The position numbers and the translations under genes were made by a program. The notes under the pieces are model-generated. The model saw only the letters and a list, made by a program, of their open reading frames with translations, did not search any database and was not told where the DNA came from. A DNA stretch of 64,000 bases from Rhabdobacter roseus (GTDB lineage Bacteria > Bacteroidota > Bacteroidia > Cytophagales > Spirosomataceae), in NCBI RefSeq assembly GCF_014202275.1, contig NZ_JACHGF010000007.1, forward strand, positions 186,001 to 250,000, in the 5' to 3' direction. Below, one piece after another: positions 34,318-43,588 of the stretch (its first letter is position 1; each line of letters opens with the position of its first letter).

Positions 34318-35994
34318 TTAGTAGCCAGTATTCTGTGGGAAAGCGGAGTTTCCACCTTCTACCCGATCAATCTGGGTTTGGGGGATTGGGCGCAGTACGT
34401 GGAAAGCCTTGATGTTAGGGGCCGCCTGGTTGTTGTGCAGTTTTACTCGCTCTACCAGTACTCCCCAGCGTTTGAGGTCAAACCACCGCATTTGCTCGCC
34501 AATCAGCTCACGCTCGCGCTCTTCCATGATAAAATCCATGGTGAGCTGCGCGGAAGTAATTTCCATGGCGGCTTGTTTGCCCGGCCAAGCGGCGCGACGA
34601 CGTACCATATTGATATTAGCCGTAGCGTCCTCTACTTTGCCTTGCTTAAACTGGGCTTCGGCCAGCATTAGGTAGGTATCGGCCAAGCGGAAAGCAATGT
34701 AGTCACGGACACCCCCTTCGGCGGTCAGGTCGGCGCGATTGCCATCAATGTGCTTGCGCAGGGCCGGGAACCGGCGCTCATCGTACATACTGGGCGTCAG
34801 TACCTGATAGGGCCGCTTGGCTCTTTCAGCTTCGGGCATTTCATATCCGGGATCGAAAACAGCGGTATCTCCTAATGCAACCGTTATCCGGGCTTTTGAC
34901 TTGTCATAGTTGGTATTAAAAGAACCCGGGTTATTACAGTAGTATACATCCTTGAAGGTTTTGTAGTAGCGGCTGTCGTTCACGCGGTTGGCCAGGTTAA
35001 AGACCGTATTCAGGGTATACTTCGTTGGCATATACCGCTTGAAGGGGCGTCCGTTGGTCACATCGCGACGCATACCGGGCATATTGTCGTACTCCATCAG
35101 AAAATACAGGTGCGAGTTATTGCCGCCGCCATTGGTAAGCGGGTTGTTGGTATACTGTATCCCAAATACCACCTCGTTGTTCATTTCGTTACCCTGGCGG
35201 TGTACATCTCCAAAGTCGGCCAGCAAAGCGGCACCGGGTGTAGCAATAACCTGTTTGAACAAAGCCTCGGCTTTGGCAAAGTCATCGGCCGCTTTGGCTT
35301 CGGAAGTGGCCTTGGTCAGGTACACTTTGCCCAACAGATGCTGGGCAGCCGCTTTGGTCACCCGCCCGTAGTTGGGGTGGCGGTAACGCGCATCCAGATC
35401 CGGAATGCCTTCTTCCAGGTCTTTGATGATCGCCGCGTACAACTCGGCTATCGTAGCCCGGGTGGCCACTTTGGTAGGGGCCTTGGTTTCCGTGAGCCGC
35501 AAATCTACCCCACCAAATAACTGCAGGAGGATAAAGTACTGGTGGGCCCGGATGAATCTCACCTCGGCCACGCGCTCTTTTCTTACCGCATCAGCAATAC
35601 CTGATACGTTGGGAGCCCGGTCAACTACCGTGTTGGCGGCATTGATGGTTTCGTAAAACTGATTCCATACCTCCTGAACGTGCCCCGAACGGGCGTCAAA
35701 GCCTCCGTCGTAGGTGTTCATAAACTTAAAGCCACCGTCGGCACCGTTCTGGTAGGTATCCGTACCAAAGACGGTAAAGTTATTGCCACGCTCGGTACCG
35801 TACCAGTTACGCAGGCCGGAGTATACGGCATTGACGCCGTCGTTGAAGCCATTCGGCGTGTTGAGGTAGTTATCACCAATGCCGGATATTACCTCCTCGT
35901 CCAGTACGCTTTCGCTGCACGACTGTCCCACAAACAGAGCCACTACCAGAGCGCCTGTCTTGAGTATGCTTGCTAATTTTATATTTGCTTTCAT
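34318..35994 (-). CDS. SusD/RagB-family outer-membrane lipoprotein (pair 1)
   Basis: 558 residues with a lipoprotein signal ending FVGQSC (Cys26). SusD features: NTPNGFNDGVNAVYSGLRNWYG near the N-terminus, TPR-like helices with VRKERVAEVRFIRAHQYFILLQLFGGVDLRL, and the C-terminal YDERRFPALRKHIDG and FIMEERERELIGEQMRWFDLKRWG segments. It caps the SusC pore on the cell surface and binds the glycan. It follows susC1 by 31 bases in one transcript. Confidence 0.95.
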   Translation of the reverse strand: MKANIKLASILKTGALVVALFVGQSCSESVLDEEVISGIGDNYLNTPNGFNDGVNAVYSGLRNWYGTERGNNFTVFGTDTYQNGADGGFKFMNTYDGGFDARSGHVQEVWNQFYETINAANTVVDRAPNVSGIADAVRKERVAEVRFIRAHQYFILLQLFGGVDLRLTETKAPTKVATRATIAELYAAIIKDLEEGIPDLDARYRHPNYGRVTKAAAQHLLGKVYLTKATSEAKAADDFAKAEALFKQVIATPGAALLADFGDVHRQGNEMNNEVVFGIQYTNNPLTNGGGNNSHLYFLMEYDNMPGMRRDVTNGRPFKRYMPTKYTLNTVFNLANRVNDSRYYKTFKDVYYCNNPGSFNTNYDKSKARITVALGDTAVFDPGYEMPEAERAKRPYQVLTPSMYDERRFPALRKHIDGNRADLTAEGGVRDYIAFRLADTYLMLAEAQFKQGKVEDATANINMVRRRAAWPGKQAAMEITSAQLTMDFIMEERERELIGEQMRWFDLKRWGVLVERVKLHNNQAAPNIKAFHVLRPIPQTQIDRVEGGNSAFPQNTGY

Positions 35995-36025
35995 AAATAC
36001 TGTCTTTTTCTTGGTTCTGAACTAC

Positions 36026-39000
36026 TTAGAACTTTGCATTAATACCAAACGTGATCACCATCGTAGCCGGGGAGAGATCCGACCCAATGGCCCGGTTCTC
36101 GTTACTCGGGCCGTTATCCAGCTCTACTTCCGGGTCTATTCCCTTGTATTTGCTGCGGTATTCCGAGAAAATAAACGGCTGCTGGATGCTGGAATAAACG
36201 CGAAGGCTCTGCATTTTTAGCTTACTGGCCCAATTAGCCGGTACGTTATAACCCAGGTTGATGTTACGTACTTTCAGGAACGAACCATCAAAGTAGCGCA
36301 GCGTGGAGCTATAGCGCGGGGTCTCCTGGTTTACGTTCGGACGGGGGAAATCGTTGGTGGGGTTGGTCGGCGTCCAGTAGTCGATGTCCAGGTTGTTGTA
36401 GCGGCCGGCCAGGGTGTTGTTGCCCTGGTGGAAACCACTCACGATAAACTGGCCGGCCCGGGCGTAAAGGAAGAACGCCAAATCAATTCCTTTGTAGCTA
36501 AAGCGGTTGGTTACCCCGGCAATAAAATCAGGGATGGCAGAGCCCAAAATAACCCGGTCATCGGCGTTGATAAGCCCGTCTCCGTTTACATCCTGTACTT
36601 TGATCTCACCCACTACGCTCTGGTACTTTCTGGCTTCCTCGGCTTCGTTGGTTTGCCAGATTCCGATTTTGCGGTAATCAAAGACTACCGAAAGGGGTTG
36701 ACCAATGAAGCGCCCCGCGGCAACGTCATCCACTTTTCCGTTGGCCAGTTCTACAATTTCCTCTTTGTTACGACCAAACATCCAGTCGGTAGTCCAGGTG
36801 AAGTCGCCCTTGTCAACATTAACCGTAGTCATCGTTAGCTCGATACCCCGGTTACGGGTATGGCCGATGTTGGTTGTAAAGCCACCAAAACCGGTCGAGT
36901 TAGGTAGTGGTTGGGGAGCCAGCAGGTCGGTGGTGTTGGTGATGTAGTATTCCAACGAACCCGATATCCGGCCGCTCCAGAAACTGAAATCCAAACCGGC
37001 GTTAGAAGTAGCTGAGGACTCCCAACGGAGGTTAGGGTTTCCGATCGAACCGGGACGATACCCAAAGGCCGCCGTGTTATCCCAGGCGTACGAGGTACGT
37101 GACAGCAGGGCCTGGGTTTGGTAGGGGTTGATGGCCGTGTTTCCGGTCACGCCGTAGCTCAGGCGTAGTTTCAACACATCCAGGGCCCGGATCGTCTGCA
37201 TGAAGGGCTCGTCGGCAATATTCCAGCCTACGGCTACGGAAGGAAAGTACCCAAACTGGTTGTTAGCCCCGAAACGCGACGAACCATCCGCCCGCATGGT
37301 AGCGGTCAAGAGGTACTTCTCTTTGAAATCGTATTGGACCCGAGCCATGTACGACAGCAGCGCCCACTCAGACAAGCCTGTGCCAACACCATTTACCAAG
37401 CTGGCGTTGCCTAGGTTATAGAACTGTTGGGTCTCGGCCGGTACCCCGGTAACTCTGATCTCCGACCTTTCATCATGATTCTTTTGGAACGACTGCAACA
37501 GCGTTACGTTCAGGTTGTGTACCTGGTTGAATTGCTTGGTGTAGGTAAGGATATTTTCCAGCGTATAGTTGAACTGGAACCGGTTAAATACATTGGCGGT
37601 GGGATCGGCCCCACGGCGGGCGTTGGTTTGGCGACCAAAGAATTGCCCGTAGCGATCAATTTTGAAGTCAGGACCGAAGTTGAAGCGATACTTCAGACCG
37701 CTGATAATATCTACTTCGCCGTACAGGCTGTTGAAGATCCGGTAGTTTTTGCGCTCGTCAATGATCGCACCCGGCACGATCTCGGCGTAGGGGTTGGTAC
37801 GCAGACCATCCTGCGTGGGCAGGAAGATCATTAGCCCATTATCATCAAACGGCTTCCCAAGGGGGTTTTCGGCCAAGGCACCTCCCAGTGGGTTGAAGTT
37901 TTCGCCGTTCCTCAAGCTGTATACACCCAGCGTAGAAGTACCTATCTTGATCCGATTATTGATCCGGTGGTCAAGGTTTACCCGGAACGTAAAGCGGGTA
38001 AAATCCTGGTTTTTTACTACGCCTTTATCCTGGAAGTAATTGCTAGAAATATTGAACTGGGTTTTTTCGGTACCACCCGATACCCCAATCTGGTAGTTCT
38101 GGATGGCTCCGGTACGGAGCAAAGCGGCGGGGTAGTCGGTACTACGACCCATCTGAATCGACTCCATCTCGACGGGTTCAAACAAGGCTTCGTCGGTGGT
38201 GTAGGCATTCACGGCCCGTCGCGACTCGCGCTTGTATTCGGCAAATTCGGCCCCGTTCATCACATCAATACGGCCCAGCGACTGGTTTATACCCGTGTAG
38301 GCATCCACACTGACCGTTGTACGGCCGGGCGTACCGCGCTTAGTAGTAATAATCACGACCCCGTTGGCCCCCCTCGAACCATAAATGGCCGTAGAAGAAG
38401 CATCTTTAAGTACCTCCATGGAGGCAATGTCGTTGGGGTTGATGTCTTCAATACCACTTGCCAAGGGAATACCATCCACTACGAACAGAGGATCGTTGGA
38501 GGCATTGAACGAACGGCGCCCCCGGATACGAATCTGAGGGGTAGCTCCGGGCTTGCTCCCGGCCATGTTCACGTCCACCCCAGCCGCGCGGCCCTGCAAA
38601 GCCTGCTGCGCATTGGTGATGGGTAGTTCACTAATTTCCTTAGCGCTCACGGACGAAATGGCACCCGTCATTTGGCTCTTTTTCTGGACACCATACCCTA
38701 CTACCACCACCTCACTGAGGGACTTGAGATCGGAAGCTAGCGTGATGTTTACGGCACTCTGATTGCCAACGGTAATCTCCTGGGTTACGAACCCTACGGC
38801 TGAGAAAACCAGTACTGAACTGGCCGACGGTACGCTAATCCGGAACTTGCCGTCTGCATCGGTATTGGTACCTTGGGTGGTACCTTTAATAACCACCGAT
38901 ACGCCGGGAATGGAGCTGTTGTCGTCGGCGGAGAGGATTTGCCCCGTTACGACTCTTTCCTGAAAAATAATGTGTGCCGCCAGCGTGGAACTAGCCGGAG

Positions 39001-39100
39001 CGGCAAGGGCCAACAAAGGCGTTAAGCAGGTACCTACCAAGGTGGCTACCAGGCAACCTCGAGCAACGTACTCCATAGGGGAGGTAAAACGTTTCATCAT
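36026..39100 (-). CDS. SusC/RagA-family TonB-dependent transporter (pair 1)
   Basis: 1024 residues: signal peptide (to about residue 35), a carboxypeptidase-regulatory-like domain (about 48-128) starting VVTGQILSADDNSSIPGVSV, plug domain beginning at SEVVVVGYGVQKKSQ (about 134-148) with the SusC-typical ATAIYGSRGANGVVIITTKRG-like stretch near 235-255, then the 22-strand barrel ending MVITFGINAKF. No STN domain, in contrast to pair 2, so this transporter should not signal to a FecR anti-sigma factor. The gene is 300 bases downstream of the orphan FecR-like gene. Confidence 0.96.
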   Translation of the reverse strand: MMKRFTSPMEYVARGCLVATLVGTCLTPLLALAAPASSTLAAHIIFQERVVTGQILSADDNSSIPGVSVVIKGTTQGTNTDADGKFRISVPSASSVLVFSAVGFVTQEITVGNQSAVNITLASDLKSLSEVVVVGYGVQKKSQMTGAISSVSAKEISELPITNAQQALQGRAAGVDVNMAGSKPGATPQIRIRGRRSFNASNDPLFVVDGIPLASGIEDINPNDIASMEVLKDASSTAIYGSRGANGVVIITTKRGTPGRTTVSVDAYTGINQSLGRIDVMNGAEFAEYKRESRRAVNAYTTDEALFEPVEMESIQMGRSTDYPAALLRTGAIQNYQIGVSGGTEKTQFNISSNYFQDKGVVKNQDFTRFTFRVNLDHRINNRIKIGTSTLGVYSLRNGENFNPLGGALAENPLGKPFDDNGLMIFLPTQDGLRTNPYAEIVPGAIIDERKNYRIFNSLYGEVDIISGLKYRFNFGPDFKIDRYGQFFGRQTNARRGADPTANVFNRFQFNYTLENILTYTKQFNQVHNLNVTLLQSFQKNHDERSEIRVTGVPAETQQFYNLGNASLVNGVGTGLSEWALLSYMARVQYDFKEKYLLTATMRADGSSRFGANNQFGYFPSVAVGWNIADEPFMQTIRALDVLKLRLSYGVTGNTAINPYQTQALLSRTSYAWDNTAAFGYRPGSIGNPNLRWESSATSNAGLDFSFWSGRISGSLEYYITNTTDLLAPQPLPNSTGFGGFTTNIGHTRNRGIELTMTTVNVDKGDFTWTTDWMFGRNKEEIVELANGKVDDVAAGRFIGQPLSVVFDYRKIGIWQTNEAEEARKYQSVVGEIKVQDVNGDGLINADDRVILGSAIPDFIAGVTNRFSYKGIDLAFFLYARAGQFIVSGFHQGNNTLAGRYNNLDIDYWTPTNPTNDFPRPNVNQETPRYSSTLRYFDGSFLKVRNINLGYNVPANWASKLKMQSLRVYSSIQQPFIFSEYRSKYKGIDPEVELDNGPSNENRAIGSDLSPATMVITFGINAKF

Positions 39101-39400
39101 AGTTTTTGAACGATTAATAATTGTTAAAAAAGTAATAAATTATCCTAGAAATTTTCTTTTTGACGTACAAATGTAACCCATACCCGTACAATTAATTATA
39201 TTAAATTTTCATTAGAGCACATGTAACCTATTTAATACATTCTATTTAATATGAATATAATCCTATTGAAAGTAACTTAAAAAGGGCTTTATAACGCTTT
39301 ATACGCGGAAAAATCTAAGTGGGAAGAAGGGTAAAATAGTTTAAAAGAATAGGCGAGAGGCGCGGCCTTTTAGCTACTGCAAACGCGAAAAAGCATCCTC
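39101..39400. other. AT-rich 300-base gap upstream of susC1
   Basis: Markedly AT-rich compared with its surroundings, without a credible gene. It holds the -7 box for susC1 at 39168-39175 and many A/T runs; no terminator for the FecR-like gene is obvious. Confidence 0.6.
39168..39175 (-). promoter_or_regulatory. candidate -7 box of susC1
   Basis: TACATTTG, exact TAnnTTTG match on the minus strand, 67 bases before the start codon. The only TTG nearby is 13 bases upstream, too close for a usual -33. Confidence 0.45.
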
Positions 39401-39898
39401 CTAACGAATTGATTTCCGGTAACTGGGGGGGGTAGCAAGGCTGTCGGAGAGAGGAGCCTGTCTAGAAGTAGTACTATCCGGGTGTACCAGCAAAGGGCCG
39501 GAAAGTTGGCGGGTTAGGGAGCTCGGCGCCAAAAAAAACCAGAGGCTCAGGAGCAGCATAGTAGCCAATATACCCGCGCTCCAGCGAAAAAAAGATCCTC
39601 GGGTGGCCTTGGTACGCACCGTAGTGGTAAGCGGCTCTACTACGGGAAGTACCTCAATGGAATTCTGGATCCGGCTCCAGAGGGTACCTACTTCCTCGAC
39701 GGTAAAATCGTCGGTTCGATCCGAGGCGGTCTCGACCAGGTCGCGGGCTTGCTGCACCGTGCGGTTCATGGTAGGGTGCTGGATCATCCAGTTTTCCCAA
39801 AAGGTACGGATGGGAAGATCGTCAGGGAACCGAACCCACCTGATAAACAGGCGCTCCATCGCGAGCTCTTCGGCAGAATATTCCGAATAAGGTTTCAT
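39401..39898 (-). CDS. truncated FecR-like membrane protein (anti-sigma N-domain plus TM only)
   Basis: 165 residues. The N-terminal part (1-80) looks like the cytoplasmic anti-sigma region of Bacteroidota FecR proteins: LFIRWVRFPDDLPIRTFWENW and HPTMNRTVQQARDLV. One membrane helix follows (about 105-124). The remaining 40 residues are a Ser/Thr/Pro-rich tail; the FecR periplasmic domain that senses the SusC STN domain is absent. No frame in the next 300 bases continues it, so this is a stand-alone short form, not a frameshift. No sigma gene is adjacent. It precedes susC1, which likewise lacks the STN partner domain. Confidence 0.7.
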   Translation of the reverse strand: MKPYSEYSAEELAMERLFIRWVRFPDDLPIRTFWENWMIQHPTMNRTVQQARDLVETASDRTDDFTVEEVGTLWSRIQNSIEVLPVVEPLTTTVRTKATRGSFFRWSAGILATMLLLSLWFFLAPSSLTRQLSGPLLVHPDSTTSRQAPLSDSLATPPSYRKSIR

Positions 39899-40218
39899 GG
39901 GTAGTTCGGTGACGGTTTAGAAGTGTATGTTATCCTATGGTATATCCGTGGCTCGCACGGCAGCTCAGCGCTACGCAGCTTTCAAAAAGAAGGCTCCTTC
40001 GCAGTACCTTATAACCAAAACAACCGCTTATGGTTTTTTTACTCATGGCCAGGTGTGATTGAGCCGCGCCGGGCTAGCTTTAGGCATTAAAGGATTCGTA
40101 TAGCGCTGTCCTACTCTGTCGATGCGCGTCAGTACGGAATACTAAATCCGAAAAAGCCAAAAAAAAGCGCCGTAGGGCGCTTTTTTAGAGAAAAAATATT
40201 CTTGAGAATAAAAATACG
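39899..40218. other. 320-base gap between the FecR-like and heparinase genes
   Basis: No credible gene. The right end holds a strong terminator for the lyase operon (40161-40186). Nothing else recognised; no clear -7 box for the FecR-like gene. Confidence 0.5.
40161..40186 (-). terminator. terminator of the lyase gene cluster
   Basis: Perfect 11-base-pair stem AAAAAAGCGCC/GGCGCTTTTTT with GTAG loop; T runs on either strand make it bidirectional. It is 33 bases after the heparinase-like gene. Confidence 0.9.
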
Positions 40219-42174
40219 TTACCTGGCCGCGACCGTAAAGTCGAGTTTGTCGGCTGTTTTAGGACTAAGTACCTTAAAATTAATGCGGTGTATTGTATCG
40301 CCCCACTTGGTCCGGATGCCCTCGTCTTCCACGGCTTCCAGTTTTATTTTTTCAACGCTGGCCTGCATTTGCTTGGGGTTGTATTTTACCACAAAATCTT
40401 TCAAAGTACCTCCCGGGGGCTGGTAGTGGATCACCACTTCGCCGGCCTTAAGTACCTCGGCGGGGTAGCTGGTCATAAGGTGCTGCGTGACGGCATCCGC
40501 TTTTTTGAGGTTTATTACATCCTGAATCACTACGTTTTTACCCCGGTTGAGGCGAATGGTGCGCTGCCATTGGGTAATGCCCGCTTCGGCCGGGTAGGCC
40601 TTGCCCATGTCCAGGGCGAATTGCGCGTAGGTACCTTTCTCCTGAAAAGCGACGTTAGAGGCCTTAAATTGTCCGCCCGGCGGTTGGGTTTTGCCGTTGA
40701 TGGTGGGCAGGTTGTGGTAGTCGGAGCAATTGTACCAAATGTCGTAGCGCTGGTCGCTGAAGGTTTTGCGGGTGTAGGTACCCCGGCCCACGTCGATGAG
40801 CAGCGGCTGGCCGTTGTAGTACACCACGTAGTTGCCAATGTCGTTGTGGTTATGGCTTTCGTCGTTGTCGCCACCCTTGGCCGCCACGAAGAAGCCGTCG
40901 GTGGTACCTTCCTGGTCGCGCACAGCCATGACCTGCAGGTCGGGTAACCACACGCTCTGGGGCAGCGGCAAGCCCTGCGGCGCTTTTTGGTATTCATCCT
41001 GCATAAAAACCGCGTAGAAGTTGCGGAAGTAGTGGAACCGGCCGATCGAGCCCGGCTCCGGCTCGCGGTAGTACGCCCCAAACCGCATCATGGCGTCGTC
41101 GCCGATGGCCTTCCCGAACCGGTAGATCATGTTGGCCGACATCTTGGGTTGCGGGTCGGCGTCGGCAAAGTTGAGAAAGTACTCTTTACCGATCTGCACG
41201 CGGTAGATAAAGCGCCCCATGTTCTTGATTTTCTCGTCGGCGAAGACGTACCCGAAGCTGTCGTTACTGGCCTGGTTGAGCAGGGCCAGGTTGTCAAACA
41301 GCGAGGCCGCCGCCGCTCCCCAGTAGCTGGGGCCTTCGTCGCAGCCGCCGTCCTGCGGGTGGGGATTCAGGTAGTTGTCAAGTACCTTCAGGATTTTCTC
41401 GACCGCTGCGGCGCGTTTGACTTGATCTTTCTCGAGCAGCAAGACGGCGTTGAGCCAGTTGGAACAAATCCAGGGATTCCAGTTGTTGGGGCGGCGCCCG
41501 GCGGCACTGGAGGTCATGAATCCGTGCGGTTTGGTCATGAGGGGCTCCAATACCCGGCGGTTGGTTTCGTGGTAAATGCGCTTGCGGATCTGGGGAGACA
41601 CGGCGTCGAATTTTTCGCCCAGGTAGTAGTCGGCCCAGGCCAGGAAGGTGGCCGTTTCGGCCGCAAACAAATCCACGAAGGGCTGCGACACATCCACCAA
41701 GCCTGCGATGTCCTTCGTGCGGGGTAGGTGCGCCGGTACGCCCCAAAACGATTCCTCGCAGATGGACCACACACCGTCGATGATGGGATCGATAAAGCGG
41801 CCCTGGTTTTCGTGGATTTCGGCCAAGATCAAGGTACCCAGTACCTCCCGCTTCTTGAAGCTAACCCCTTGGTATTCATTGCGGTCACCGGTACGCTCAA
41901 TGAGCAGCGACTTGGTAGCCGGAATGTAGGGCCAGTCGTAGCCAAGGTACCCTTCGGCTTTTTTCACGAAGGCCTGCATCATGTCGGGGTCGGCCTTGGC
42001 CCAGCCCGCGCGGTCGTTCAGCTTGGGAAAGGGCGTCCACTGCGCCTGCGGAATAAGTACCTTGCCGAGCTCCGTTCGGCTGTACTTGCCACTGAGCAGG
42101 TTGGCGTCCTGGGCCAGGAGCAGGCTGGGCAAGAGCAGCACCACGAGCCCCAAAAGTAATTTTGCTGGTTTCAT
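40219..42174 (-). CDS. secreted heparinase II/III-family polysaccharide lyase
   Basis: 651 residues with a Sec signal ending LLLAQ. The N-terminal half (about 50-370) is an alpha/alpha toroid (WTPFPKLNDRAGWAK, NNWNPWICSNWLNAVLLL, GGCDEGPSYWGAAAASLFD); the C-terminal half is the heparinase II/III beta-sandwich with SHNHNDIGNYVVYYNGQPL (about 438-456) and the following IDVGRGTYTRKTF. Such lyases eliminate at uronic acids in glycosaminoglycans, alginate or related chains. No sulfatase is in the locus, so heparin is an unlikely substrate. Fourth and last lyase-cluster gene before a strong terminator. Confidence 0.88.
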   Translation of the reverse strand: MKPAKLLLGLVVLLLPSLLLAQDANLLSGKYSRTELGKVLIPQAQWTPFPKLNDRAGWAKADPDMMQAFVKKAEGYLGYDWPYIPATKSLLIERTGDRNEYQGVSFKKREVLGTLILAEIHENQGRFIDPIIDGVWSICEESFWGVPAHLPRTKDIAGLVDVSQPFVDLFAAETATFLAWADYYLGEKFDAVSPQIRKRIYHETNRRVLEPLMTKPHGFMTSSAAGRRPNNWNPWICSNWLNAVLLLEKDQVKRAAAVEKILKVLDNYLNPHPQDGGCDEGPSYWGAAAASLFDNLALLNQASNDSFGYVFADEKIKNMGRFIYRVQIGKEYFLNFADADPQPKMSANMIYRFGKAIGDDAMMRFGAYYREPEPGSIGRFHYFRNFYAVFMQDEYQKAPQGLPLPQSVWLPDLQVMAVRDQEGTTDGFFVAAKGGDNDESHNHNDIGNYVVYYNGQPLLIDVGRGTYTRKTFSDQRYDIWYNCSDYHNLPTINGKTQPPGGQFKASNVAFQEKGTYAQFALDMGKAYPAEAGITQWQRTIRLNRGKNVVIQDVINLKKADAVTQHLMTSYPAEVLKAGEVVIHYQPPGGTLKDFVVKYNPKQMQASVEKIKLEAVEDEGIRTKWGDTIHRINFKVLSPKTADKLDFTVAAR

Positions 42175-42223
42175 AACGGGTTACATTTTAACGGGATTAG
42201 GAGAAAGGTACTTTGGCAAAAAC

Positions 42224-43555
42224 TCACTTCGAAAGCTCGTATAAGACTAGTTCCGACGGAGCCGGGTAAGGCTCCGGGCGCGGCCGATCCTGGTTGGTGG
42301 GTAAGGTCTGCCACTGCAGCAGGTACCTACCGGTGTTGTCGGGCAGGCGGTGCTCGATCATCCCCTCCCGCGGGGGCAGGGCCGTCAGCTGCTGGAGGTA
42401 GGCAGGTACTTTTTCGGGTAGTTGCTCCTGGATGGTCATGGTGTTTTCATTCACCAACCAGGTACCTTTGCCGTGCTGCTGGTGGTGGTAGGCCACGGCA
42501 AGTACCCCCTCTCCTGCTGCCTCCACGGAGCTAATGCCCACGTCATTGCTCAGGCTGCCGTTTCGGTTCAGGTCCCAGGTGAAACCCTCCCACCGGCTGA
42601 GCTGGTAAGGCTTCCACTGGTCGCCCTCCCAGCGGGCCAGGTACACCTGGCTGATGCCGCGGGCGTCGTACTTATGGTAGCTGATGTAAGGTACTTTTTG
42701 GCTATTCCAACTTACTTTATACCCCATGTTAATGAGGCCGTTCCAGGGGCCCACGGGGTCTACCACGGCGCGGTTGTCGCGCCACTTGATGGGCAACGTC
42801 ATGGCGTCGCCCCGCTGGTTTTCCCAGCGCTTCAGGTCCTTGCTCCGAATGCACGACAGGTTGTGGTTGGTGCTGGCGGTAGGCGTAGCGCGCCACATCC
42901 AGACAATGTAAAAGTACCCGTCGGGCCCCAGGGCCGGGTTGGTCATGTAAGCGCTAGCCTCCTCCTCGCCGTCGAAGAATGGCGTATCAAACACCCCCTG
43001 CCACTGTTGGGTATCGGCGTGGTATTTGTTCCAAAAGGTAATCCCTTTGCCGCTCCCGCCGCTTCGGTACTGGAAGTACAGGTCGCCCGCGGCGTCTTTG
43101 AAAAAAACGGGGTAGGTCACGCGCTCCTCGTGCTGGCCCGTCATGGGTAGTTTGGCAAACGCCTCGATGCTCTCGGGCTTGGTGGAGCGGAAGTAGATGA
43201 GCGGTACGTTGTGCATATTGCCCGAAATATGGATAAACCCGCGCTTGTCCACGGCTATTTTGATGGAGTTGTGGCTATCCCACCCTACCTGGGTAGGTAG
43301 TTTGGTAGTTTTCCAGGTTTTGGAGCTCAGCGGGCGCTGTGCCACCACCAGGGTCCGGCTGGAGTCGTAGTAGCAGGCGTATTGAAAGCGCTCGGTGGTA
43401 AGGAGCTGAAAGCCCACCGGATGCCCGGCCCACACCTTGGCCACCGGCAAAGTACCTACCACGCGGAGCTCCGGCTGCTGCGCCAGAACCCTTCCGGAAA
43501 AAAGTAGGCTCAGCAAAAGTACCTGCGTCAGGTAGTTTATCGTGCTTCGTTTCAA
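42224..43555 (-). CDS. secreted BNR-repeat protein, polysaccharide lyase-like
   Basis: 443 residues starting at a TTG (43555); the sequence MKRSTINYLTQVLLLSLLFS reads as a good signal peptide from there and no ATG fits. The mature protein is a beta-propeller: WDSHNSIKIAVDKRGFIHIS, NMHNVPLIYFRS, RVTYPVFFKDAAGDLYFQYR and YDARGISQVYLARWEGDQW resemble the PF15892 BNR family, which includes ulvan and rhamnogalacturonan-type lyases with a catalytic His/Tyr in the HNSI region. Activity is inferred. 33 bases separate it from the upstream lyase gene. Confidence 0.75.
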   Translation of the reverse strand: MKRSTINYLTQVLLLSLLFSGRVLAQQPELRVVGTLPVAKVWAGHPVGFQLLTTERFQYACYYDSSRTLVVAQRPLSSKTWKTTKLPTQVGWDSHNSIKIAVDKRGFIHISGNMHNVPLIYFRSTKPESIEAFAKLPMTGQHEERVTYPVFFKDAAGDLYFQYRSGGSGKGITFWNKYHADTQQWQGVFDTPFFDGEEEASAYMTNPALGPDGYFYIVWMWRATPTASTNHNLSCIRSKDLKRWENQRGDAMTLPIKWRDNRAVVDPVGPWNGLINMGYKVSWNSQKVPYISYHKYDARGISQVYLARWEGDQWKPYQLSRWEGFTWDLNRNGSLSNDVGISSVEAAGEGVLAVAYHHQQHGKGTWLVNENTMTIQEQLPEKVPAYLQQLTALPPREGMIEHRLPDNTGRYLLQWQTLPTNQDRPRPEPYPAPSELVLYELSK

Positions 43556-43588
43556 AGTAAAGTACCGTTTTAGGATAAAATAAATACC

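Noticed and set aside
39101-39898. Frameshifted full-length FecR gene
   Set aside because: No frame downstream of 39401 encodes FecR-domain strands; the following 300 bases are AT-rich and non-coding.
40219-42174. Heparin/heparan sulfate degradation
   Set aside because: The heparinase II/III fold covers many substrates, and the locus contains no sulfatase or unsaturated glucuronyl hydrolase typical of glycosaminoglycan loci.
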